7,210 bases of DNA from Sphingomonadaceae bacterium (GTDB lineage Bacteria; Pseudomonadota; Alphaproteobacteria; Sphingomonadales; Sphingomonadaceae). Position 1 is the stretch's first letter. Each line of letters opens with the position of its first letter. Shown piece by piece: positions 1 to 5,963 of this stretch. Below the pieces are notes generated by a model, which saw only the letters and a list, made by a program, of their open reading frames with translations, was not told the origin of the DNA and did not search any database. A program made the translations under genes and the position numbers. The stretch spans positions 1-7,210 of the forward strand of contig SHLU01000122.1 of assembly GCA_004282995.1 (NCBI GenBank), read 5' to 3'.

Positions 1-211
1 GAATGGCAGCGGCAATCCCGGCGTAGCCAACACCCACGGATGCCAGCATGTCGGGCCAGTAGATCGTGCCTTTCGCCTCGCCCAGGTCCTTCACCAGGTC
101 GCGGGCCGCGCGCAGCATGGCCTTGTCGTCGGGCAAATGGGCATGCCAGCCGCGTTCGCCCGTGAGGGAGGCGGTCGGGGCCGCATCGAAGGTTGGTTCG
201 GTATTCATCAT
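1..211 (-). CDS. N-terminal fragment of a probable membrane fatty acid desaturase
   Basis: This is an open frame of 70 codons that starts at ATG 211-209 (a second ATG follows at 208-206) and runs off the left edge, so only the N-terminus is visible. It begins MMNTEPTFDAAPT. It continues with a charged helical stretch (LPDDKAMLRAARDLVKDLGEA, roughly residues 27-47) and then TIYWPDMLASVGVGYAGIAAAI, which looks like the start of a first membrane segment. The 'IYWPD-hydrophobic' opening resembles, from memory, the N-terminus of sphingomonad fatty acid desaturases, which are membrane di-iron enzymes that insert double bonds into acyl chains. The diagnostic histidine boxes would lie outside the window, so the family call is an inference. 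The gene is divergent from the GNAT-like gene at 359. No clear ribosome binding site or promoter was seen ahead of it. Confidence 0.5.
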   Translation of the reverse strand, partial: MMNTEPTFDAAPTASLTGERGWHAHLPDDKAMLRAARDLVKDLGEAKGTIYWPDMLASVGVGYAGIAAAI

Positions 212-358
212 CTTGTATCTATGGAGGGCCCTTACCCCATCACGGGAGCAAAGGACAAACGAGGCATCTCTAACAGAGTAATCGACTGGATCGCTTGACT
301 TGGCGCATTATGCACACGCAGGGATGCCACAAGCTGAACAGGAGCGTCTCCGCAGGCG

Positions 359-1513
359 ATGGATGCAGAAATAGAAATTCGTTCCGTGATCGACAAGGCC
401 GGTCGCAAGGCGTTCGTCGACCTCGGTCTCTCCATGGCCCGCAAGGTGCCGCATTCGGTGCCGCAATTGCGCTCCGAGATGCTGGAATTGATCAATCCGG
501 ACAAGAATCCGTTCTTCGGTCACGCGACAGTGGCGCTGTTCATGGCTTATCGTGGCAATCGTCCGGTCGGACGGATTTCCGCGCACATAGATCATCTCGC
601 GCTGAAAATACCGCCTGAACAGGGCATGGGACCCGGCACAGGCATGTTCGGCTATTTCGACGCCGAGGATGAGGAGGTAGCGGCCGCACTGCTGGCCCAT
701 GCAGAAGAGTGGAACCGTGCACAGGGCATGACCCGGGTGCTGGGTCCGATATCCATGTCGATCTGGGAGGAACCCGGCCTCCTCGTGCGCGGCCACGACC
801 ATTCGCCAATGATCCTGATGGGACATCACCCGGAACATTACAAAGGCTGGATCGAGGCGGCCGGCTACACCAAGGCCAAGTCACTACTGACCTATGACAT
901 CGTCGTGCGGAACGAGTTCCCGCCGCTGATCAATCGCATCGTCCAGTCGGGCGAACGCAATTCGCGCATCACAATGCGTCCGGTCGATCTTTCGCAGATC
1001 GACCGCGAGATCGATATCATACTGAAAATTCTCAACAATGCCTGGTCGAGGAATTGGGGCTTCGTCCCATTCACCGAGGCCGAAGTTGCCTATGCCGGCA
1101 AGAAGCTGAAGCAGATCATCCACCCGGAAGTGAACCGGATCTGCGAACTCGACGGCAAACCGGTCGCATTCATGCTGACCTTCCCCGACGTAAACGACGT
1201 GCTCAAGAAAATCGGGGGTCGGCTGTTGCCGTTCGGATGGTTCCATCTGCTGCGCTGGCTTCGCAAGCCGGTGGGTGCAGGGATGCGGGTGCCGCTTATG
1301 GGGGTGGTCAAGGAAGTGCAGAACTCGCGTCTCGCCAGCCAGCTGGCTTTCATGATGATCAACGATATCCGCGAGACAGCACTTGACCGGTTCGGCTCCG
1401 ACCGAGCCGAGATCGGCTGGATTCTTGATGATAATCAGGGGATGAAGGCTATCGCCGACGCGATAAACAGCAAGGTCAATCGGGAGTACTGGATTTTCGA
1501 GAAATCGCTCTGA
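359..1513 (+). CDS. GNAT-like N-acetyltransferase family protein, 384 aa, substrate unknown
   Basis: This is a soluble protein of 384 residues with no signal peptide or membrane segment. The N-terminal half has GNAT-like features: a beta strand with VGRISAHID (about 70-78), an FGYFD strand (97-101), then a helix (A107-Q122) leading into GMTRVLGPISMSIWEEPGLL (123-142). The C-terminal half repeats the theme: CELDGKPVAFMLTFPDVN (262-279), then SRLASQLAFMMI (323-334) and EIGWILDDNQGM (351-362). Two tandem acetyltransferase-type folds are therefore likely. From memory, close relatives are widespread in Sphingomonadales and go by uninformative names; the acyl donor and acceptor are not known. The start at ATG 359 has AGGAG at 340-344, a rather long spacing of 14 bases. 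The body is conserved-looking from residue 5 onward, so the start cannot be much later. It is transcribed away from the desaturase-like gene and ends at a strong hairpin. Confidence 0.75.
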   Translation: MDAEIEIRSVIDKAGRKAFVDLGLSMARKVPHSVPQLRSEMLELINPDKNPFFGHATVALFMAYRGNRPVGRISAHIDHLALKIPPEQGMGPGTGMFGYFDAEDEEVAAALLAHAEEWNRAQGMTRVLGPISMSIWEEPGLLVRGHDHSPMILMGHHPEHYKGWIEAAGYTKAKSLLTYDIVVRNEFPPLINRIVQSGERNSRITMRPVDLSQIDREIDIILKILNNAWSRNWGFVPFTEAEVAYAGKKLKQIIHPEVNRICELDGKPVAFMLTFPDVNDVLKKIGGRLLPFGWFHLLRWLRKPVGAGMRVPLMGVVKEVQNSRLASQLAFMMINDIRETALDRFGSDRAEIGWILDDNQGMKAIADAINSKVNREYWIFEKSL

Positions 1514-1531
1514 TATACGACCCACAAAGTG

Positions 1532-1564
1532 AAGGCCCCCGCTTCACTTGGAAGCGGGGGCCTT
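1532..1564 (+). terminator. Perfect 14-bp hairpin after the GNAT-like gene
   Basis: The left arm 1532-1545 (AAGGCCCCCGCTTC) is exactly complementary to the right arm 1551-1564, with a 5-base loop, ACTTG. It lies 18 bases after the stop codon. No T-run of note follows on the plus strand (CTTACGGG), so termination may rest on stem strength, or the hairpin may act mainly as an mRNA 3'-end stabiliser. Confidence 0.75.
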
Positions 1565-1725
1565 ACGGGATCGTATCACCTGCCGTTTGGACGGGAGGGG
1601 GGTCTCGGCGGTGATATACATGGAGAATGCGCGCGGGGCGCAACAGTTCCCGCCCCAATCAAATAATTTTTCCAAGCCATTTTTCTGGCCACCATCATTT
1701 TTTGCGCGAAGTACGAATTGTAGCA

Positions 1726-1750
1726 GGAACCAGCACCGCGCACAGGCGTT
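1726..1750 (+). promoter_or_regulatory. EcfG-type promoter of phyR
   Basis: The -35 element GGAAC is at 1726-1730 and the -10 element CGTT at 1747-1750, separated by exactly 16 bases. This matches the published EcfG consensus GGAAC-N16/17-CGTT. The -10 lies 30 bases before the phyR ATG, giving a leader of about 20-25 bases that contains the ribosome binding site. It indicates that phyR is under positive feedback from EcfG. The region upstream (1565-1725) contains an AT-rich patch around 1660-1705 and no other recognisable element. Confidence 0.85.
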
Positions 1751-1780
1751 TGACTCGACAACTTCACGGGAAGGGAACAC

Positions 1781-2572
1781 ATGTCCGTATCACAACAGGT
1801 CGCAGCTCATCTTCCGTTTCTGCGCCGTTATGCCCGCGCACTGACGGGTTCACAGCAGAGCGGCGATGCCTTTGTTCGCGCCACGCTTGAGGCCGCGGTG
1901 GCCGATGAAGGGCTGCGAGAAAACCTCGGCGAAGGCCGGGTGCCGCTGTACAAGGCCTTTAACGCGCTCTGGTCGAGCGGCTTCCTCGAAGTCGAAGACG
2001 AACCCGCGCAGGCAGGCCAGCACGAAGCGGCTGCAGCAGACCGCCTGAACTCGGTTACACCGCTCAACCGCCAAGCCTTGCTGCTGACGACGCTCGAGGA
2101 TTTCTCGGTCGAGGAGGCGGCGGAAATCATGGGCATTTCGACTGATGAGGTCGAAGGTCTCGTGCGCGAAGCTGTCTCTGAAATCGATCGCGAATCGGCG
2201 ACCAATGTCCTTATCATCGAGGACGAACCGCTGATCGCCATGCAGCTGGAGGACCTCGTACGTTCACTGGGCCACCAGATTGCCGGGACCGCAGCGACAC
2301 GCACCCAGGCGCAGGAAGCTGTCGAGAAGGAAAAGCCCGGTCTGGTGCTGGCTGATATCCAGCTTGCCGACGGCTCGTCGGGCCTCGACGCGGTCGACGA
2401 CATTCTTAGCCAGTTCGAAGTGCCGGTGATCTTCATCACCGCCTATCCCGAACGTCTGCTGACAGGGGACCGGCCCGAGCCAACCTATCTCGTCACCAAG
2501 CCGTTCCAGGAATCGAGCGTGCGTGCAGCGATCAGCCAGGCGCTGTTCTTCAATTCGAGCCGCCCGCTTTAA
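1781..2572 (+). CDS. phyR: General stress response regulator PhyR (sigma-like domain plus receiver)
   Basis: PhyR is the anti-anti-sigma factor of the alphaproteobacterial general stress response. Once phosphorylated, its sigma-factor-like N-terminus binds NepR and releases EcfG. In this 263-residue protein a sigma2-like region occupies about 1-65 and a sigma4-like region about 88-135 (LNRQALLLTTLEDFSVEEAAEIMGIS spans 95-120). The receiver domain is about 141-260. Receiver residues are intact: acidic pocket E147-D148-E149, phospho-acceptor D192 (VLADIQL), T220 and K240-P241. The stretch FITAYPERLLTG (218-229) is the signature of the PhyR-type 'FAT GUY' receiver subfamily. Length and domain order match the family. 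ATG 1781 is preceded by AAGGGA at 1771-1776, at good spacing. An EcfG-type promoter precedes the gene. The gene converges with the sensor kinase gene, only 19 bases away. Confidence 0.97.
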   Translation: MSVSQQVAAHLPFLRRYARALTGSQQSGDAFVRATLEAAVADEGLRENLGEGRVPLYKAFNALWSSGFLEVEDEPAQAGQHEAAAADRLNSVTPLNRQALLLTTLEDFSVEEAAEIMGISTDEVEGLVREAVSEIDRESATNVLIIEDEPLIAMQLEDLVRSLGHQIAGTAATRTQAQEAVEKEKPGLVLADIQLADGSSGLDAVDDILSQFEVPVIFITAYPERLLTGDRPEPTYLVTKPFQESSVRAAISQALFFNSSRPL

Positions 2573-2591
2573 TGTACCGATCTATAATGCC

Positions 2592-4250
2592 CTAGCGCTG
2601 GGCCCGTATCGTGAACTCGCTGGGTTTACGGACGGGCACACGCAGGGTGCAGCGCACACCATCCTCGGCAAAATCGAGATCGACGGGGTGGCGCAATTCG
2701 TGCGCGACAATCTTCTCGATTAGTTCGGTGCCGAAGCCGCGCTTGCGAGTGGCCGGTACTGTGGGGCCACCCAACTCCTGCCAGCGGACACACACGGTGT
2801 CATCTTCATCGAGTGTCCAATGGATATTCACGGTTCCGCCATCGCGGCTGAGCGAGCCATATTTGGCAGCATTGGTGGCGAGTTCATGCACTGCCAATCC
2901 GAACGATAGCGCATCATTGGGCGCCAGTTCGACGTCCGGGCCTTGCAGATCGAGTACGCGCCCCTCGGGATCGACATAGGGCGCCAATTCAGCCTCGACC
3001 ACCTTGCGTAGCGGCGTGGTCCCCCACTCCGATTGAGTCAGCAGATCGTGTGTAGCAGATAGCGCGCGGATCCGCCCGTCCAGCCCATCGGCAAAATCTT
3101 CCAGATTGTCTGTCCTGCGGCGGGTCAGCGAAATGATCGACAGCACATTGGCCAGCGTGTTCTTGACCCGGTGGTTGAGCTCACGCGTCAACGACATTCG
3201 GATCGAGTTCTGCTCGGTATAATATTCAAGTGCTGCGAGATCCTCCCACGCTTGCTGCGTAAGAAGCCGCGCAATCAACATCGCGAGGCTGGCGACGGCA
3301 AGACCGAACAGCAGTGTGATCATCGACAGCGGTGTGAGAGTTCCCCCCTTGGCCGACTGGACCTCCAGGGTCATGGCACGTTCCCCGATCAGAATCTCGA
3401 CCGTACTGACAGTGCCCGTGCCATTCTCGTCCTGATGGGCGGCGAGCAGACTGTCCGGGCCTCGCGGTCCGTCATACAGTCGCACCGCGCGCTGACCGAC
3501 CAGGCCTTCCTGTAGTGTTGAATCTAGAAAATCCTGCGCGTCAAAAGGACTGTAGATAAAGCCCTTGAGCGTCCGGGCTCCCCTTTCGGAGGTGAACACA
3601 GGCATGAAGATAAGAAAGCCTTGTCGCTCGCCCAGACTGCCTTTGACAAGTGTCAGCTTTCTGGTCGCCGTCGGCTTCTGGGTGGTGGCAGCCTGGTCCA
3701 TAGCTGCGCGGCGGGTTTTTTCGGAGTAGAGGTCGAATCCGATTGCACGCTGCGACCTTTCACTGACAGGTAGGCTGAACGTTGCCGGGACCTGCGTTTC
3801 GATCCGTGGAGCCGACGGCATATTGTAAACTTGGACTTCTCGCCCAAGCTCATTGCTGATCCGGCGTTCAAATTCACTGGTATTTCTTCGGGAAATCACC
3901 TCGGCCCAGCCGATCCCTCCCGACACGCGGAACTGGTTGCCCATCTGCAATTCCCGGGCGAAGCGCCGAAACAAGCGAAGCGGAACTGCATCCACGGTAG
4001 CGAATAGGGCTGCGCCGGCGCGCAGATAGGCGCTCGAGGTGTTTGCCCGGCGCTCGAGACTTGAGCCTACCGTACGGGCAGTCTGTTCGATTTGGGCCTC
4101 CTCGCGGCGATTATCCCCCCGCTCGATGGCGAATACGCTCAGGACCGTTATCCCTGCGATCAGGAAAAAGATCGCCAGTGGAAATGCGCGTGGAAAGCGT
4201 ACCAACCACCGGCCGGATCGCCCGACCGTTGCTGATGGCGGAGAAGCCAA
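2592..4250 (-). CDS. Membrane CHASE-domain sensor histidine kinase, HRxxN/HWE family; PhyR kinase or PhyP-like phosphatase
   Basis: This is an inner-membrane sensor that probably sets the phosphorylation state of PhyR. The protein is 552 aa from the preferred TTG start at 4250. Membrane segment 1 is at about 23-41 (AFPLAIFFLIAGITVLSVF). A periplasmic CHASE domain follows at about 68-220, ending in GFLIFMPVF. Membrane segment 2 is at about 307-329. Then come the HisKA_2-type dimerisation helix with ELNHRVKN (phospho-acceptor H360) and the ATPase domain with HELATNAAKYG (N460), WQE (W490, E492) and RGFGTELI. H, N and WxE together define the HWE/HRxxN class known to feed PhyR. In Sphingomonas the kinase-like gene at this locus, PhyP, acts as a PhyR phosphatase, so kinase and phosphatase roles are both open; the catalytic His and ATP-site residues look intact. 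An open frame extends to ATG 4325 (577 aa), but none of its upstream ATGs has a ribosome binding site and the first lies in promoter DNA. Confidence 0.9.
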   Translation of the reverse strand: MASPPSATVGRSGRWLVRFPRAFPLAIFFLIAGITVLSVFAIERGDNRREEAQIEQTARTVGSSLERRANTSSAYLRAGAALFATVDAVPLRLFRRFARELQMGNQFRVSGGIGWAEVISRRNTSEFERRISNELGREVQVYNMPSAPRIETQVPATFSLPVSERSQRAIGFDLYSEKTRRAAMDQAATTQKPTATRKLTLVKGSLGERQGFLIFMPVFTSERGARTLKGFIYSPFDAQDFLDSTLQEGLVGQRAVRLYDGPRGPDSLLAAHQDENGTGTVSTVEILIGERAMTLEVQSAKGGTLTPLSMITLLFGLAVASLAMLIARLLTQQAWEDLAALEYYTEQNSIRMSLTRELNHRVKNTLANVLSIISLTRRRTDNLEDFADGLDGRIRALSATHDLLTQSEWGTTPLRKVVEAELAPYVDPEGRVLDLQGPDVELAPNDALSFGLAVHELATNAAKYGSLSRDGGTVNIHWTLDEDDTVCVRWQELGGPTVPATRKRGFGTELIEKIVAHELRHPVDLDFAEDGVRCTLRVPVRKPSEFTIRAQR

Positions 4251-4256
4251 GATAAT

Positions 4257-4262
4257 TCCTCT
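4257..4262 (-). promoter_or_regulatory. Ribosome binding site that sets the TTG start of the sensor kinase
   Basis: On the minus strand AGAGGA (4262-4257) stands 6 bases ahead of TTG 4250-4248. The in-frame ATG codons further upstream, at 4325, 4304 and 4292, have no Shine-Dalgarno-like sequence at useful spacing. The resulting N-terminus has about 22 residues before the first membrane segment, which is ordinary for such kinases. Confidence 0.65.
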
Positions 4263-4296
4263 ATTAGTCCCGTCGGCCTTGCGGCCCTGCATATTG

Positions 4297-4321
4297 GGAA
4301 CCATAAAGTCCAAGTTTCGTT
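4297..4321 (+). promoter_or_regulatory. EcfG-type promoter of nepR-ecfG
   Basis: GGAAC at 4297-4301 and CGTT at 4318-4321 are separated by exactly 16 bases and point towards nepR. The expected transcript start is near 4328, giving a leader of about 60 bases before the nepR ATG. This is the expected autoregulatory promoter of the anti-sigma/sigma operon. Confidence 0.85.
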
Positions 4322-4323
4322 CC
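4299..4323 (-). promoter_or_regulatory. Candidate EcfG-type promoter of the sensor kinase, overlapping the nepR promoter
   Basis: Read on the minus strand, GGAAC (4323-4319) is followed after exactly 16 bases by GGTT (4302-4299), close to the consensus -10 (GTT core kept, first base G instead of C). The expected start of transcription is near 4291, about 40 bases ahead of the TTG start and its AGAGGA site. It uses almost the same 27 bases as the promoter facing nepR. Confidence 0.6.
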
Positions 4324-4390
4324 ATCGTTTCAACGGGATCAAATATCGCCCCGGCGCACAGGCCTGGGCAGAGGGACAGTTAAAATCGCG

Positions 4391-4585
4391 ATGCAACCCA
4401 AATCGTCCAAGAAGGATGCCCCGGGCTCGGGCAAGAATAAGGCCAAGGAAGACCAGCCCGAATGGGCTAACGGCTTGCGCCAGCTCTACGATTCGGTCGT
4501 TGAGGAACCGTTGCCGGACAGCTTCAAGGATCTTCTGTCGAAGCTCGACGAGCCCTCCGAAGGCGGGGGCGCCAGTAGTGACTAA
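4391..4585 (+). CDS. nepR: Anti-sigma factor NepR
   Basis: NepR is a small cytoplasmic anti-sigma factor. It holds EcfG inactive and is itself captured by phosphorylated PhyR. The protein has 64 residues. The N-terminus (1-22) is polar, lysine-rich and probably disordered. It is followed by the family core W25-A-N-G-L-R-Q-L-Y-D-S-V-V (25-37) and EEPLPDSFKDLLSKL (38-52), the two helices that contact the sigma factor. The tail EPSEGGGASSD is short and flexible. ATG 4391 is preceded by GAGGGA at 4371-4376, a long spacing of 14 bases, which suggests modest initiation. The stop codon TAA 4583-4585 lies inside the start of ecfG, so the two genes are likely co-translated and their protein ratio coupled. 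The gene is preceded by an EcfG-type promoter. Confidence 0.95.
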   Translation: MQPKSSKKDAPGSGKNKAKEDQPEWANGLRQLYDSVVEEPLPDSFKDLLSKLDEPSEGGGASSD

Positions 4586-5207
4586 GGCGGAAAAGAAGCC
4601 CACACCCAAACGCACCGCTGCCGAACGCGCCGATTTCAAGCGCGAGCTTGAAGAAGTCGTCCCTCATCTTCGCGCCTTTGCCCGCGGCCTGTGTGGCCGG
4701 CCGGACATGGCAGATGACCTTGTGCAAGAGGCCTTGATGAAGGCATGGGCTGCGCAGGACCGGTTCGAGCCTGGCACATCAATGCGGGCCTGGACCTTCG
4801 TGATCCTGCGAAATGCCTATCTGACCGACATGCGCCGCAACCGTTTCCGCGGAGAGTATGACGAAGGCGTTGCCGAGCGCATCCTGACGCAACCAGCCGG
4901 ACAGGAAGAACCCCTGCACCTGTCGGATATGCACCGCGCGCTGCTTACCCTCCCTCCCGAACGGCGAGAGGCACTGTTGCTGGTCGGCGCGGGCGGCTTT
5001 TCCTACGAAGAAGCAGCAGAAATCTGCGGCTGCGCCATCGGGACTATCAAGAGCCGTGTTGGCCGCGCGCGTTCCGCACTCAATGATATGCTCGATGAAG
5101 GAACCATCCCCCAGCGCTCGCTCGGCGACGATACCGCGCATGATGCGATCCTTGAGGAACTGGACACTGTAGCCGCCGGCGAGGGAATTTCCGAACCGAC
5201 CCGCTGA
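4578..5207 (+). CDS. ecfG: General stress response sigma factor EcfG
   Basis: EcfG is the ECF-family sigma factor that directs RNA polymerase to GGAAC-N16/17-CGTT promoters. From GTG 4578 the protein has 209 residues. Sigma2 is at about 22-92, with DDLVQEALMKAW (46-57) and FVILRNAYLTDMRR (74-87). Sigma4 is at about 116-170, with LPPERREALLL (125-135) and a helix-turn-helix FSYEEAAEICGCAIGTIKSRVGRAR (141-165). An acidic tail of about 35 residues follows sigma4. GTG 4578 overlaps the nepR stop by 8 bases, an arrangement typical of translational coupling. The frame is open back to ATG 4416, but that extension would overlap most of nepR and encode an arginine/serine-rich stretch unlike the family, so it was rejected. 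Transcription is likely shared with nepR and self-activated. The gene ends 28 bases before a strong two-way terminator. Confidence 0.93.
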   Translation: MTKAEKKPTPKRTAAERADFKRELEEVVPHLRAFARGLCGRPDMADDLVQEALMKAWAAQDRFEPGTSMRAWTFVILRNAYLTDMRRNRFRGEYDEGVAERILTQPAGQEEPLHLSDMHRALLTLPPERREALLLVGAGGFSYEEAAEICGCAIGTIKSRVGRARSALNDMLDEGTIPQRSLGDDTAHDAILEELDTVAAGEGISEPTR

Positions 5208-5235
5208 CCAGCCTCGGATCACCTGGAACCATTGA

Positions 5236-5269
5236 AAAGCCCGCCCTGCCAGATGGCAGGACGGGCTTT
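5236..5269. terminator. Two-way terminator between ecfG and sodB
   Basis: Arms 5236-5250 and 5255-5269 pair over 15 positions with one mismatch (C5244 against A5261) and a 4-base loop, AGAT. The stem is flanked by AAAA on the left and CTTTC on the right, so it can serve ecfG on the plus strand (run ending in TTT) and sodB on the minus strand (run ending in TTTT). The placement between two converging genes fits this. Confidence 0.85.
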
Positions 5270-5298
5270 CCATTGCGACCCCGAGGGGATTCAGCGTT

Positions 5299-5913
5299 CT
5301 AGCTGGGATAGGACCAGGTCGATCCCCGCGATAGGTTTTCTGCGGCGAAGCCCCAGTTCAGCTTGCCCTCGGTCACGGCCTTCAGATAGGCCGGACGGGC
5401 ATTCTGGTGGTCAAGATAGTAGGCGTGTTCCCACAGATCGATCACGAGTAGCGGATTGACGCCGTCTTTGTCGGCCAGCGTATCGCCATCGTGCGTTTCC
5501 TCGATCGAAAGTTTTCCGCCCTTCTCGGCGAGCCAGACCCAGCCGCTGGCGAAGTGGCCGGCACCGCGCTCCTGCAGATTTTTGATAAGTTCGTCGGTCG
5601 AACCGAAAGCGTCGTCGATCATGCTCTTGAGTTCGTCCGTCGGGCTACCGCCTTCGCCATTGAGCGAGTGCCAGTAAAAACCGTGGTTCCAGCTTTGGGC
5701 TGCGTTGTTGAACAGACCCTGGTCGCTACCGCGCGCGGCAGCAATGATCTCTTCGAGCGACTTGTCGGCATGATCGCTGCCCTTGATCGCCGCATTCGTC
5801 TTGTCGATATACGCCTTGTGGTGCTTCCCGTGATGATATGAAAGCGTCTCGGCCGAAATGGCCGGCGCCAACGCGTCGTCCGCATAGGGTAGCGGGGTTA
5901 CTTCAAAGGCCAT
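5299..5913 (-). CDS. sodB: Superoxide dismutase, iron type
   Basis: This enzyme disproportionates superoxide to oxygen and hydrogen peroxide in the cytoplasm; no signal peptide is present. The 204-residue length is normal for Fe/Mn dismutases. All four metal ligands are visible: H27 (LSYHHGKHH), H77 (QSWNHGFYW), D159 and H163 (VIDLWEHAYYLD). Q73 in NNAAQSWNH sits where iron enzymes place their active-site glutamine, and the matching C-terminal glutamine of manganese enzymes is absent (G143 region, THDGDT), so iron is the preferred call. Cambialistic use of manganese cannot be excluded. ATG 5913 has GGGAG at 5925-5921, 7 bases ahead. It follows the symporter gene by 50 bases on the same strand and may be co-transcribed with it. 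No EcfG-type promoter was found in that gap. Confidence 0.95.
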   Translation of the reverse strand: MAFEVTPLPYADDALAPAISAETLSYHHGKHHKAYIDKTNAAIKGSDHADKSLEEIIAAARGSDQGLFNNAAQSWNHGFYWHSLNGEGGSPTDELKSMIDDAFGSTDELIKNLQERGAGHFASGWVWLAEKGGKLSIEETHDGDTLADKDGVNPLLVIDLWEHAYYLDHQNARPAYLKAVTEGKLNWGFAAENLSRGSTWSYPS

Positions 5914-5963
5914 TGGTGGTCTCCCGTTCTTGATTACAAAATCGTCCTTGGTGACTTAACGCA

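Noticed and set aside
295..330. TTGACT at 295-300 as a housekeeping -35 for the GNAT-like gene
   Set aside because: No acceptable -10 at 16-18 bases (GCAGGG at the expected place).
308..838. Minus-strand open frame of 176 codons opposite the GNAT-like gene
   Set aside because: No recognisable domain, and it is antisense to a gene with clear GNAT-like motifs. Long open antisense frames are common at this GC content.
1548..1844. Open frames crossing the phyR upstream region
   Set aside because: They run through the terminator hairpin and the phyR promoter into phyR, have no ribosome binding site and no family resemblance.
2589..2603. GCCC...GGGC hairpin between phyR and the sensor gene
   Set aside because: Only four pairs with a 7-base loop, and it lies partly inside the kinase stop region; too weak for a terminator.
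4416..4577. ATG-started N-terminal extension of ecfG in the same frame
   Set aside because: It would overlap nearly all of nepR in another frame and encode an Arg/Ser-rich stretch without family character. The GTG at 4578 overlapping the nepR stop is the better start.
5225..5249. GGAAC at 5225-5229 as an EcfG promoter
   Set aside because: No GTT-containing -10 at 16 or 17 bases; the site leads directly into a terminator. The same test was failed by GGAAC occurrences inside coding regions (for example near 711, 839, 4502 and 5151).
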